Source: Phycisphaerae bacterium
Lineage (GTDB): Bacteria; Planctomycetota; Phycisphaerae; Phycisphaerales; SM1A02
Assembly (NCBI GenBank): GCA_002717655.1
Contig: PBAY01000030.1
Span: 30,039 to 94,038, forward strand
DNA length: 64,000 bases
Direction of reading: 5' to 3'
The notes below the pieces were generated by a model that saw only the letters and a list, made by a program, of their open reading frames with translations, searched no databases and was not told the DNA's origin. A program made the position numbers and the translations under genes. Numbering within the stretch: the first letter of the stretch is position 1; each line of letters starts with the position of its first letter. Positions 1-8,003 of the stretch are shown here, piece after piece.

Positions 1-722
1 TCGGGCCCGAATCGCTGAAGAGTCTGGCTGGTTGATATCACTTCTCGGTATCGCTTCTGTTTCACCAGCATGCGAAGCATGTTGCGCATCAACTCCGGTG
101 TCGGTTCCATCCGCTCCGAAGCTGCCACATAGGCATCGGTCGCGAGTTTCCAGTTCTCAATGCCCTCATAAGCTGCCCCAAGAGTGACCCATGGAGGACC
201 CGATTCGGCCGCCAACTGGGTTGCACGCTCTGCAAATGGCAATGCATTCTTGGGTTCCTCGAGCCGAAGATAGGAAACAGCGAGATTTCGATTCGCCTCC
301 ACGCTGTCTGGATCAATGGTCAAGGCGCGGTGATACGCCTGAATGGCGTCAAGAAATCGATCCAGCATCTGCAGCGCCAGCCCATGCTGGAATTGAGCCT
401 TGTAGTTTCGTGGCTCCAATTTGGCCGCCCGACCCAATGCCGGTTCAGCCCGCTGATAGTCCTGCTGTTCCAGATAGATGTCGCCAATCCCCAGATAGGC
501 TTCGCCTGAGGTGGGATTGTCCTCAAGAATCCGATGAAACAGGTCAAGCGCCTGCTTGTAGTCACCTTCATCGGACTTGGCCGTCGCCTCAGCAAGCATC
601 TGCTCCTCGAGCTGGATGACCTCTTCTGAAGCGTTCACTTCCGCACGATTGCGATCGCAGCTCATGAGCCAGAGGTTGGCCGCCAAGAGGGTGAGGATCA
701 GGTTTCTGGTCAGGTTCATCAT
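1..722 (-). CDS. TPR-repeat lipoprotein (3' end beyond the left edge)
   Basis: The minus strand is open from an ATG-ATG pair at 722-717 to the window edge (240 codons) and has no stop here. The protein starts with a hydrophobic signal ending in a lipobox-like LMSC, so it is probably an exported lipoprotein. Tetratricopeptide repeats follow from about residue 45, with recognisable repeat phrases such as AYLGIGDIYLEQQDY and AIQAYHRALTIDPDS. TPR lipoproteins usually act as scaffolds for protein-protein contacts; no specific role can be read from this one. A GAGGTGG Shine-Dalgarno lies about 8 bases before the first ATG. The gene is divergent from dnaN, with 178 bp between them. Confidence 0.8.
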   Translation of the reverse strand, partial: MMNLTRNLILTLLAANLWLMSCDRNRAEVNASEEVIQLEEQMLAEATAKSDEGDYKQALDLFHRILEDNPTSGEAYLGIGDIYLEQQDYQRAEPALGRAAKLEPRNYKAQFQHGLALQMLDRFLDAIQAYHRALTIDPDSVEANRNLAVSYLRLEEPKNALPFAERATQLAAESGPPWVTLGAAYEGIENWKLATDAYVAASERMEPTPELMRNMLRMLVKQKRYREVISTSQTLQRFGP

Positions 723-900
723 CGTCAAGCAGCCACCTCGGGCAGGAAGTGGGGACATGATACGCGCCGAAGCCGGACAGGAACTGGCTTCCAGGCCCCA
801 ACCTGCTCCATGACCGCTCCAGTGAGGCGGCCAGAGGGCCTGATTCCGGGCCGGATGCTACACTCAGCAGATCTGCATCTGTGAGAGGAATTGCACAAGT

Positions 901-2016
901 ATGAAGGTCATCTGTGATCAAGCGGCTTTGTCCGATGCATTGGGAATCGTGGTTGGCGTGGTGGCCAGGCGAACGCCTACACCTGTCCTGACTTGTGTCC
1001 GATTGACTGCCTCCAATGGCCAACTGGCCATGAGTGCAACTGACACCGAAGCCTCGCTTCGCCATGTCATGGATCAGGTCGAGGTTGAAAAGGATGGCGA
1101 CCTGCTCATCCCTGCAGCCAAACTGCTTCAAGTGATTCGAGCCTGCGATGCGCCAACAGTCACTCTGAATGCCAAGGGCCACCATCTCCAGATCAAGGCA
1201 AAGGGGTCCCAGTTCAAGCTCAACGGGTATGACCCTGCCGAGTCACCAGAGATCCCTGAGTTCAATACTGATGCCATTGACTGCAAGATTGATGGCTTCA
1301 CGCTTTCTTCCCTGATCAGCCGCAGTCTGTTTGCGGCAGCTGATGAACACAGTCGCTACGCCATCAATGGCGTGCTCTTTGATCGGGATGAAAAGAAACT
1401 TCGAATGGTCGCTACCGATGGACGACGTCTGGCGGTTGCGGCCGGAGATTGCTCCGGTGGCACTGGCGAGAAGCAGTGCATCGTCCCCAGCAAGGCGCTT
1501 GGACTGGTCCGGCAACTGGTTCGTTCGGCAGATTCCAACGTCTCCATCGCCATTGATGACAATCATGTCACCTTCCATGTTGATGAAGCTTCAGGTCCCT
1601 CGACTCTGACCAGCACGCTTGTCGAAGGCAAGTTCCCGCCTTTCGAAGATGTGATTCCGAAGGATCAGGACAAGCGGTGCACGATTGATCGAGAAGTCCT
1701 CCGAACAGCCATTGGACGAGCAGCCCTGCTTACCAGTGAGGAATCCCGAAGCGTCCGCATGCGATTTGAAACTGATTCAAAACGATTGACCTTGACCAGT
1801 CATGTCCCTGAAATGGGTGAAGCCGTCATCGAGCTTCCGCTGGCCGACTGGGAAGGTGATGATCTTGAAATCAACTTCAACCCGAATCTGCTTGGAGATG
1901 CCTTGAAGGTCATCGATACCGAGCAGGTACTGCTCGAGTTCAAGTCATCAAACAAACCTGGTGTCCTTCGCACCGGTCGTGATTTCACCTATGTACTGGT
2001 TCCATTGAACCTCTAG
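901..2016 (+). CDS. dnaN: DNA polymerase III beta subunit (sliding clamp)
   Basis: At 371 residues this has the normal length of the bacterial beta clamp, the ring that tethers the replicative polymerase to DNA. The three-domain layout fits throughout. Landmarks are LMVATDGRRLA-like KLRMVATDGRRLAVA near residue 175, EGKFPPFEDVIP near 240, and the conserved C-terminal end TYVLVPLNL (family consensus YVVMPMRL). The ATG is preceded by AGAGGAA at a good distance. A -10-like TACACT lies about 40 bases upstream, but no convincing -35 was seen. dnaN is not next to dnaA or recF here, as is common in planctomycetes. A strong hairpin follows the stop. Confidence 0.97.
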   Translation: MKVICDQAALSDALGIVVGVVARRTPTPVLTCVRLTASNGQLAMSATDTEASLRHVMDQVEVEKDGDLLIPAAKLLQVIRACDAPTVTLNAKGHHLQIKAKGSQFKLNGYDPAESPEIPEFNTDAIDCKIDGFTLSSLISRSLFAAADEHSRYAINGVLFDRDEKKLRMVATDGRRLAVAAGDCSGGTGEKQCIVPSKALGLVRQLVRSADSNVSIAIDDNHVTFHVDEASGPSTLTSTLVEGKFPPFEDVIPKDQDKRCTIDREVLRTAIGRAALLTSEESRSVRMRFETDSKRLTLTSHVPEMGEAVIELPLADWEGDDLEINFNPNLLGDALKVIDTEQVLLEFKSSNKPGVLRTGRDFTYVLVPLNL

Positions 2017-2039
2017 ATGAATCGAACATGACAAATAAG

Positions 2040-2068
2040 AAGCGGCCGCCGGATTCCGGCGGCCGCTT
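2040..2068. terminator. Perfect 13-bp GC-rich hairpin between convergent genes
   Basis: Arms 2040-2052 and 2056-2068 are fully complementary around a 3-base loop. It lies 24 bases after the dnaN stop and before the convergent redoxin gene. There is no clear T-tract on either strand, so it may be a bidirectional or Rho-assisted terminator rather than a classic intrinsic one. Confidence 0.7.
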
Positions 2069-2116
2069 ATGTATTGCTGTATTCAAGAGTCCAGAAATCA
2101 GACTCGTCTATTCAGT

Positions 2117-2839
2117 TCAGCGAGGGTACTTCACGCCACAGCCCCATGGACGGGTGCTTGCAGGTGAGCAGGCTTCTCCACTCTGTGCAGCAGCCATGGC
2201 GTTGACGACGTAGTTCTTTTCTTCGCCGCCTTTGCCACCGCGACGGTCATCGGTGTAGGCGCCCTCGTAGATCAGCACGCCATCGCCATTGATGACGAAC
2301 ATGTGCGGAGTGGTCTTGGCTGCGTACATGCGGCCGACAGCTCCGCCGTAATCCACCAGAATCGGGCTGGTGAGCTTCCACTCATCGCGTGACTCGATGG
2401 AGCGCTTCATCACAGCTTCCTTTGGGGCATTGGAGGTGCTGTTCACCAGAAGGTAGACAACTTCCTTGTCCATCTTCTTGGCAGCATCATGCGTGCGGGA
2501 AACAGTGCCACGCTTGTGGACACTCTGTCCGGATGCCTTGCCGGAGAATGGGCAGTCAGGGTTGTACCACTCGAGGACGACGATCTTTCCAGCGTAATCA
2601 GCGAGCTTGTGCTTCTTGCCATCGATATCCATCAGCTCGAAGGCAGGCGCCTTCATGCCGACTGTTGCCTTGGTTGGTGCAGCTTTCTTCGCAGCATCCT
2701 TGGCGGCATCCTTGGCTGGTGCAGTGCTGCCTGGAGCAGCCTTCGTCTGACAGCCACACTTGTCGCAGGCCATGGCGGAACTGCCAAGCGCCAGGACACC
2801 GGCGGTCGCAAGACTCAGAATCAGAGTATTGATCTTCAT
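2117..2839 (-). CDS. Exported redoxin (AhpC/TSA, thioredoxin fold)
   Basis: The 240-residue protein has a signal peptide (hydrophobic stretch ending around SSAMA-CDK) and an Ala/Lys-rich linker. A redoxin domain follows, beginning at about VGMKAPAFELMD. The active-site region reads NPDCPFSGK, with one cysteine where classical thioredoxins have CxxC, as in the peroxiredoxin-like redoxins common in planctomycetes. The C-terminal WGCGVKY also matches that group. An ATG at 2848 overlaps the previous stop as ATGA, but the AAGGA ribosome site lies 9 bases before the ATG at 2839, which I prefer. It is coupled to the DsbD-alpha-like gene upstream, suggesting an envelope thiol-redox function. Confidence 0.85.
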   Translation of the reverse strand: MKINTLILSLATAGVLALGSSAMACDKCGCQTKAAPGSTAPAKDAAKDAAKKAAPTKATVGMKAPAFELMDIDGKKHKLADYAGKIVVLEWYNPDCPFSGKASGQSVHKRGTVSRTHDAAKKMDKEVVYLLVNSTSNAPKEAVMKRSIESRDEWKLTSPILVDYGGAVGRMYAAKTTPHMFVINGDGVLIYEGAYTDDRRGGKGGEEKNYVVNAMAAAQSGEACSPASTRPWGCGVKYPR

Positions 2840-2844
2840 GGTTC

Positions 2845-3735
2845 TCATTCCTTCTCGTTTATGACGGATGAATCATTTGTTGATGAAACATTGATCGGTA
2901 CGGATACATCAAAGACAGGCATCGTAGCCTTGTCACCAAAGGTCAGGAGTCCCCGGGCCAATGGTGGTTGGCCCAAGGTATCTGCAAGGCGAACTCGAAA
3001 GGGCACCGAAAGTACAAATCGGCCATCATTGATGGTGTGCACAGGCTCGCCGAACGTCACCCCAGGGGTTGGATCAGGTAAAAATCCGGCTTTGCCGACC
3101 TGTGAGACACGCCCTTCAATGATCAGTCTCGAATCAACGATTTTCGCCGTTGTTTCAGGACGTCGTTTCAACGGACGTGGCCAGTAGGCCTCTGCCAGAA
3201 GTGTGGTAGCCCATGGTTTCAGAGGAGGAGGTTCAGCCCCCTGTTCGGCTGGTACCAACCATGGAATCCTGATGGTCGTCTCTGCTTCGCCGAAGAAACA
3301 GGCACCACGGCAGACCAGCCAGTCAGCTGAAACCTTGAATTCAACCTCAGGCTGATCAGGCCAGGTCGCTGGTGGATGGATCGGGACAAGAAGGGTGACT
3401 TCTTTCTCGTAGCCATAAGTGATACCACCGGAATCGGGGATCACCTGAGGTCTTGGGTAGACCACGGGCTTGATCACGAACCCATCAGGGCCTTCAACCC
3501 TGATCTCCGTGGGGACACCTGATATGCCTGGATTCTTCCAGTAGATGTGCCACTTGTCCGGAATGTTGAAGGTGCAGGCGAGAACCAACCACGTATCAGG
3601 GCCCACGACTTCAGTGCAGGAGAGGACCTTCATCGAGACTTCAGGGCGGATATCAGGCGAGCTTGAGGCCTCTTCAGGGGCGCTCAGGTTGGCAAACGGC
3701 AGCAGCAGCAGCAGTAACCATCCCGTCATGGACAT
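2845..3735 (-). CDS. Exported DsbD-alpha-like domain protein
   Basis: This 296-residue protein has a short N-terminal signal followed by a DsbD N-terminal-type beta domain. DsbD-alpha takes electrons from the membrane domain of DsbD and passes them to periplasmic partners. Landmarks are WHIYWKNPG, ITYGYEKEVTLLVPI and the cysteine pair in ADWLVCRGACFFGEAE, the position of the domain's redox cysteines. The eight-helix membrane part and C-terminal thioredoxin part of full DsbD are absent, so this is a stand-alone periplasmic domain. Its stop overlaps the alternative start of the redoxin gene (ATGA), so the two are probably co-translated as a small thiol relay. It is divergent from the rhodanese-like gene, with 41 bp between. 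Confidence 0.75.
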   Translation of the reverse strand: MSMTGWLLLLLLPFANLSAPEEASSSPDIRPEVSMKVLSCTEVVGPDTWLVLACTFNIPDKWHIYWKNPGISGVPTEIRVEGPDGFVIKPVVYPRPQVIPDSGGITYGYEKEVTLLVPIHPPATWPDQPEVEFKVSADWLVCRGACFFGEAETTIRIPWLVPAEQGAEPPPLKPWATTLLAEAYWPRPLKRRPETTAKIVDSRLIIEGRVSQVGKAGFLPDPTPGVTFGEPVHTINDGRFVLSVPFRVRLADTLGQPPLARGLLTFGDKATMPVFDVSVPINVSSTNDSSVINEKE

Positions 3736-3776
3736 TTCCTCTCAATTGGGCCGACCATCGTACACTGCTCATCAAC

Positions 3777-4295
3777 ATGAAACGACGAAGCAAGACCATT
3801 GGATTCCGAACCAGGCCGCAATGGCTTGGCATAGCCATGTTAGGCAGCCTGATGCTGGTCGTCGGATGCAAGCCCCAGATCAGTGACAAAGACATCGTCA
3901 AACTGGATGTTGCCCAAGCCAAGGAATACCGTCTCAACCCACCGACATCATCCATCTTCGATTCGCCTGTAGGCGGGGTGTGGATCGATCCTCGCAGAGA
4001 GACTGACTATGTTCTGGGCCATATCCCAGGAGCGGTGAATATTCCCTTTGCCAACGTCAGTTCCGACTGGTTCTACCTTGAGAACTACGGGCCGAAGATC
4101 GTCTATGGCAATGGCTACAACGATCCTCTGGCAGATGCCATGAGCAAGACACTGATGGAATACGGACTGAAGGACATCTACACCCTTCGCGGTGGACTGG
4201 AGGCCTGGGTGGAAGCAGGTCAGGAACTGGCCAAGGGTGCACCACCATCACTGGAAGATCAGAAACCCCCAAGAAGACGTCCTATCAGGCATTGA
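3777..4295 (+). CDS. Rhodanese-like lipoprotein lacking the catalytic cysteine
   Basis: The ATG at 3777 opens a 172-residue protein with an N-terminal Arg/Lys-rich stretch and a lipobox (LMLVVGC), so it is probably anchored in the envelope. The rhodanese core is recognisable from WIDPRRETDYVLGHIPGAV and from YTLRGGLEAWVEAG near the end. The active-site loop, normally YCxxGxxS/T, reads IVYGNGYND, so the sulfur-carrying cysteine is missing. It probably binds a partner or anion rather than transferring sulfur. A longer in-frame start at 3663 would remove the signal peptide and overlap the divergent gene, so it was rejected. A TACACT -10-like element lies about 10 bases upstream of the ATG. Confidence 0.78.
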   Translation: MKRRSKTIGFRTRPQWLGIAMLGSLMLVVGCKPQISDKDIVKLDVAQAKEYRLNPPTSSIFDSPVGGVWIDPRRETDYVLGHIPGAVNIPFANVSSDWFYLENYGPKIVYGNGYNDPLADAMSKTLMEYGLKDIYTLRGGLEAWVEAGQELAKGAPPSLEDQKPPRRRPIRH

Positions 4296-4343
4296 GTTCC
4301 CATCGCCATCACCCTGCACGAAATCGATCTTCACTACCTCGGC

Positions 4344-5225
4344 TTGCGCGGAGCAATTTCCTCCTGGGCGATCCATGGTCCTGATGGCTGGGTACTCGTT
4401 GAATCCGGACCGGAAAGCTGTTGGCCCCGCCTTGAATCAGGGCTTCAATCTCTTGGTATCAAACCTGAGGATCTGAAAGCGCTCCTTCTCACACATATCC
4501 ATCTGGATCATGCTGGCGGAGCCTGGCGGCTGGCTGAGCGAGGTGTCCCGGTGCATGTGCATGAATTCGGTGCACGTCATCTGATCGATCCCTCAAAACT
4601 TGTCGCCAGCGCCACTCGCATCTACGGCGACAGCATGTCGCGACTCTGGGGTCAGATCAATCCATGTGATGGAGAACTCGTGCATGGTTGTGGCGATGGC
4701 TGTGTCATCAATGCTGCAGGATTGCAGCTTCGCGCTGTAGAAACACCTGGACATGCGGCTCATCATCATGCCTGGAGTCTGGAAGATGAAGAAACCGCCA
4801 TCTGCTTCTCAGGTGATGCGGCTGCCATGCTGATTCCAGAGACGCCTTGGATCTCGATCCCGATGCCGCCTCCGGAATTCGACCTTGAAGCCTGGCATGC
4901 GACCATCGATCGACTGGAAGCCGGCAACTGGAATCGCATGTGTCTCACGCATGGGGGTTCTCTTGACTCGGAGGATGAGATTGAGGATCACCTGAAGAGA
5001 CTTCGAGAAGGGCTCGATCAACAGGTCGAGGTGATTCAGATGATCTGCCAGCAAGAAGGGGATCCGACCCAGCAACAGGCGGCCTATCGAGCATGGCTCC
5101 TGAAGACGGCCGAGGCCGCGGGGATCGAGGAAAGCCAGTTTGACGGCTTTGTTTCGACCGGCCTTCTGGGGATGAATCTGATGGGGGTCAGACGTTATCT
5201 GGACCAGAAAGCGGCTCAGGGGTGA
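4344..5225 (+). CDS. MBL-fold metallo-hydrolase (glyoxalase II-like)
   Basis: A 293-residue metallo-beta-lactamase-fold enzyme. The metal motif THIHLDHAGG near residue 50, the histidine in VETPGHAAHHH, and the aspartate in CFSGDAAAM are the expected zinc/iron ligands, and THGG near residue 200 supplies the last histidine. The substrate cannot be told. The start is uncertain: the first usual codon is TTG at 4344, but the frame is open back to 4296. The upstream residues (HEIDLHYLGLRGAISSW) look like the first beta strand of the fold, so translation may begin at CTG 4314 or another rare codon. It directly follows the rhodanese-like gene, probably in one transcript. Confidence 0.85.
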   Translation: MRGAISSWAIHGPDGWVLVESGPESCWPRLESGLQSLGIKPEDLKALLLTHIHLDHAGGAWRLAERGVPVHVHEFGARHLIDPSKLVASATRIYGDSMSRLWGQINPCDGELVHGCGDGCVINAAGLQLRAVETPGHAAHHHAWSLEDEETAICFSGDAAAMLIPETPWISIPMPPPEFDLEAWHATIDRLEAGNWNRMCLTHGGSLDSEDEIEDHLKRLREGLDQQVEVIQMICQQEGDPTQQQAAYRAWLLKTAEAAGIEESQFDGFVSTGLLGMNLMGVRRYLDQKAAQG

Positions 5226-5262
5226 CATTTGCCGCTTAATTCGGCTTTAAGCGATCAAATGT
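5225..5262 (+). terminator. Long bulged hairpin overlapping the MBL stop codon
   Basis: Two perfect 7-bp arms (5225-5231 with 5256-5262, and 5233-5239 with 5247-5253) stack with a small bulge around a 7-base loop. The structure starts in the TGA stop. There is no T-tract after it. It may end transcription or protect the 3' end of the mRNA. Confidence 0.45.
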
Positions 5263-5478
5263 GGTTGGAAGACCGCCAAAACCCGTTGTAATAGCCCCAA
5301 AATCGACCTACGGTAAATGGTCTGGCTGTCCCTGCCGATTGGGAGGAACAGATCAGTGCCTTGTTTACGAACAATACGCTGTGGAGATTCCCCCGCTACA
5401 GCGGGGCAAACTGGCTCCGAATCAAGAGCCGAAGGAATGATGGGCTGGATTGAACAGCCTTAAGAGAGGATCAACGAG

Positions 5479-7350
5479 ATGTTGAAGAGAGTAATTGCCG
5501 GGGCTGCCATCGCAGGACTTTGCATCGCAGCAACCAGCCAGATCACACCTCCTCAGAAGCGGGCCAGCGAGGTCAACCTCGATACCGATTCCATGCCTGG
5601 TGAAATGCGATCTGGTGCCACTGACCTTTCCACGACTCGGCTGATCACCGGCCTGACTCGTCCTGTGTATGTCACCCATGATGGTGTGAATCCTGACTGG
5701 ATCTACGTGGTCGAGCAACGCTCTGGATCAACTGGTCGCATCAAGATCTACAACCGGGAAAACGGTTCACTGATCTCGACCTTCCTCTCCGTCTCAAGTC
5801 TCAACACTGGATCAGAGCAGGGCCTGCTTGGTCTGGCCTTCGCACCGGATTATGAAACCAGTGGTCATTTCTATGTGAACTACACGCAGAACAATCGCAC
5901 CTATGTGACACGCTATACCCGTTCAAGTTCCAACCCACAGGTTGCAAACCCCTCATCAGCCGAGGTTGTCTACTTCATCTCCCAACCCTATTCCAATCAC
6001 AATGGTGGCTGGATCGAGTTCGGACCGGACGGCTACCTCTACATCAGCAATGGTGATGGGGGATCAGGCGGTGACCCTGGCAATCGTGCCCAGAACTTGA
6101 ACAACCAACTTGGCAAGATGCTCCGTATCGACGTGAGCTCACTGCCCTATACCAACCCCGCAAGCAATCCATTCGGTGACGAAATCTGGTCGTATGGCAT
6201 CCGCAATGCATGGCGTTGTTCCTTCGACCGGGACACCGGCGATCTCTGGATGGGTGATGTGGGACAGAATGCCTGGGAGGAAATCGACTTCCAGCCTGCC
6301 AACAGTCCTGGTGGTGAAAACTGGGGTTGGCGTTGTTATGAAGGTGACAACTCCTACAACACCAGTGGATGTGACAGTGCTGCGACGATGGAATTCCCGA
6401 TCTGGGAATACAGCCATGGTGGCTCACCCTTCCGCTGCTCGATCACCGGTGGTTATGTCTACCGTGGCAATGCCATCCCATCGCTCGATGGAACCTATTT
6501 CTTCGCCGACTACTGCTCCAACAACATCTGGTCCTTCCGCTATGACGGATCCAATGTCACCGAGTACACGGACCGCACTTCGGAACTTTCTCCGGATGCC
6601 GGCTCCATCGGTGCCATCTCGAGCTTCGGCGAAGACTACTACGGCGAACTCTACATCTGTGATCTGAATGGTGAAGTCTTCAAGCTGATTCCTGATTCTC
6701 CAACCGGAGCGTGCTGCTTCAACGAACAGTGCATCACCAGTACTGCAGCACAGTGTTCCGCAGTCGGCGGCAAGTATCTTGGTGACGCCGTTCCATGCGA
6801 CAGTGACATTTGTCTGACGCCGCCAGAAAACGATGAATGTGCCTCTGCATCCGTCGCCGGCGAGGGCCCCACCAGCTACGACACTGAGAATGCAACTGAA
6901 TCCAGTTACAGCGATACCTGCGCATTCGGCAATGACATCTGGCTGAGTTTCACACCTCTCTATGACGGAACAATGCTCGTCACCAATACAGGCACCTTGT
7001 TCACGCCGATGACCGGCCTCTACACCTCTTGCCCCACGGGCAACAACCAGGCCGTGATCTGCACCGAGTCATCATTCATCTGGGAAGTATCCGAGAATAC
7101 GACCTACTACTTCCGAATCGGAAACGATGATGGCGATACCGGTATCGGTCAGCTTACGATCAGTGTGATTCCTGCCGAGGAGGATTGCGAGGGCGACTGT
7201 GATGGCAATGGCACGCGAGACGTGAACGATCTGCTTGCCCTGATCGCCGCCTTCGGTAATGACGATGAGTGCGATACGAATGATGACAACATCATCGATG
7301 TCAATGACATCCTCAACATCATCAGCGTCTTTGGAACCCCCTGCGAATAG
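5479..7350 (+). CDS. Secreted PQQ-type glucose/sorbosone dehydrogenase beta-propeller with dockerin-like tail
   Basis: The 623-residue protein has a signal peptide, then a six-bladed propeller at about residues 50-400 of the GSDH family, periplasmic PQQ-dependent sugar oxidases. Family landmarks are EQGLLGLAFAPDY, HNGGWIEFGPDGYLY (general-base histidine), NAQNLN-like RAQNLNNQLGKMLRIDV and EIWSYGIRNAWRCSFD. A cysteine-rich module follows (GACCFNEQC...CSAVGGKY), then a beta-sandwich-like region starting NDECASASVAGEG, and finally two calcium-loop repeats (DCDGNGTRDVNDLLALI and DTNDDNIIDVNDILNII), the dockerin-like tail of Phycisphaerae exported proteins. The ATG follows AGAGGA. A CCCCGC-TACA-GCGGGG hairpin lies at 5391-5406 in its leader. 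A perfect terminator follows. Confidence 0.88.
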   Translation: MLKRVIAGAAIAGLCIAATSQITPPQKRASEVNLDTDSMPGEMRSGATDLSTTRLITGLTRPVYVTHDGVNPDWIYVVEQRSGSTGRIKIYNRENGSLISTFLSVSSLNTGSEQGLLGLAFAPDYETSGHFYVNYTQNNRTYVTRYTRSSSNPQVANPSSAEVVYFISQPYSNHNGGWIEFGPDGYLYISNGDGGSGGDPGNRAQNLNNQLGKMLRIDVSSLPYTNPASNPFGDEIWSYGIRNAWRCSFDRDTGDLWMGDVGQNAWEEIDFQPANSPGGENWGWRCYEGDNSYNTSGCDSAATMEFPIWEYSHGGSPFRCSITGGYVYRGNAIPSLDGTYFFADYCSNNIWSFRYDGSNVTEYTDRTSELSPDAGSIGAISSFGEDYYGELYICDLNGEVFKLIPDSPTGACCFNEQCITSTAAQCSAVGGKYLGDAVPCDSDICLTPPENDECASASVAGEGPTSYDTENATESSYSDTCAFGNDIWLSFTPLYDGTMLVTNTGTLFTPMTGLYTSCPTGNNQAVICTESSFIWEVSENTTYYFRIGNDDGDTGIGQLTISVIPAEEDCEGDCDGNGTRDVNDLLALIAAFGNDDECDTNDDNIIDVNDILNIISVFGTPCE

Positions 7351-7372
7351 CCAAAGTCCCAGATACCCACTC

Positions 7373-7403
7373 AAGGGATCGGAGCAGACTGCTCCGATCC
7401 CTT
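7373..7403 (+). terminator. Intrinsic terminator after the GSDH gene
   Basis: A perfect 14-bp stem (7373-7386 with 7390-7403) around a GAC loop, followed by a T-rich stretch, 22 bases after the stop. Confidence 0.9.
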
Positions 7404-7435
7404 GTTTATTGGCACCTTTCCAATTTCCCTAGGGG

Positions 7436-7463
7436 TTGAGCAGGTGCAAAGATCTGTTATCCT
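7436..7463 (+). promoter_or_regulatory. Sigma-70-type promoter of tRNA-Ile
   Basis: TTGAGC (7436-7441) and TATCCT (7458-7463) are separated by 16 bases. Transcription would begin near 7470, a few bases before the tRNA 5' end. Confidence 0.6.
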
Positions 7464-7476
7464 GTCACGTTCGTCC

Positions 7477-7550
7477 GGGCTAGTAGCTCAGCTGGCTAGA
7501 GCGCACCCCTGATAAGGGTGAGGTCGGAGGTTCGAGTCCTCTCTGGCCCA
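7477..7550 (+). tRNA. tRNA-Ile (anticodon GAT)
   Basis: A 74-base cloverleaf: acceptor GGGCTAG pairs with CTGGCCC, with discriminator A. The D arm is GCTC/GAGC, the anticodon arm is CACCC-CTGATAA-GGGTG with anticodon GAT, and the T arm carries TTCGAGT. CCA is not encoded. It is a single tRNA, not part of an rRNA operon in this window, although in many bacteria tRNA-Ile(GAT) sits between 16S and 23S. Confidence 0.96.
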
Positions 7551-7555
7551 TTTGA

Positions 7556-7592
7556 TGGCGGATACCCTCGTGGTATCCGCCACTTCTTTTTT
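7556..7592 (+). terminator. Intrinsic terminator of tRNA-Ile
   Basis: A perfect 11-bp stem (7556-7566 with 7572-7582) and a T-rich run with six consecutive Ts, starting 6 bases after the tRNA. Confidence 0.92.
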
Positions 7593-7628
7593 GCACGCTG
7601 CAGATGCCCCAGAGGAACCTTTGACAAG

Positions 7629-8003
7629 ATGGATCTGGCTCTCATTCTGTTGCTGATCTTTGCTGGCGGCGCTACTGGGGCAATCGCCCGATTTCATCTG
7701 GTGCGTGCACTGGAAATGCAGGTGAGATTCCCGGCCTGGTTCGGGATCATGTGCGTCAACATCATCGGCTGCCTTGGCATAGGCATTCTTGCCGCGGTAC
7801 TCGGCAAGGATCATCCCGCCGCCTCGGCACTGCTCCTGACTGGTTTGCTGGGTGGATTCACCACCTTCTCGACCGCAATGCTTGATGCCTGGATTCTTCG
7901 ACTGAACTGCAGTCTTGGAGGTTTCTTCCTCGTACTGTTTGGAACACCATTGTTCGGGATACCCGCAGCAGCCTTCGGTCTATGGATTGGAGGGGGAGCA
8001 TGA
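7629..8003 (+). CDS. crcB: Fluoride channel subunit Fluc/CrcB, first of a pair
   Basis: A 124-residue, four-helix membrane protein of the CrcB/Fluc family, which exports fluoride as a dual-topology dimer. It has the family's GGxxGAIARF-like start (GGATGAIARFHL), the pore asparagine in MCVNIIG, and the signature GLLGGFTTFSTAMLD carrying the sodium-site and phenylalanine-box residues. The ATG at 7629 starts right at the first helix; the longer in-frame start at 7518 lies inside the tRNA and was rejected. Its stop overlaps the start of a second crcB, so the product is probably a heterodimer. No fluoride riboswitch was found in the short leader. Confidence 0.93.
   Translation: MDLALILLLIFAGGATGAIARFHLVRALEMQVRFPAWFGIMCVNIIGCLGIGILAAVLGKDHPAASALLLTGLLGGFTTFSTAMLDAWILRLNCSLGGFFLVLFGTPLFGIPAAAFGLWIGGGA

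Noticed and set aside
2028..2213. Open frame after dnaN
   Set aside because: It runs through the perfect hairpin at 2040-2068 and into the redoxin gene on the other strand; the product is not protein-like.
7583..7628. Fluoride riboswitch upstream of the crcB pair
   Set aside because: Only about 36 bases lie between the tRNA terminator and the start codon, and the conserved riboswitch core is not present.
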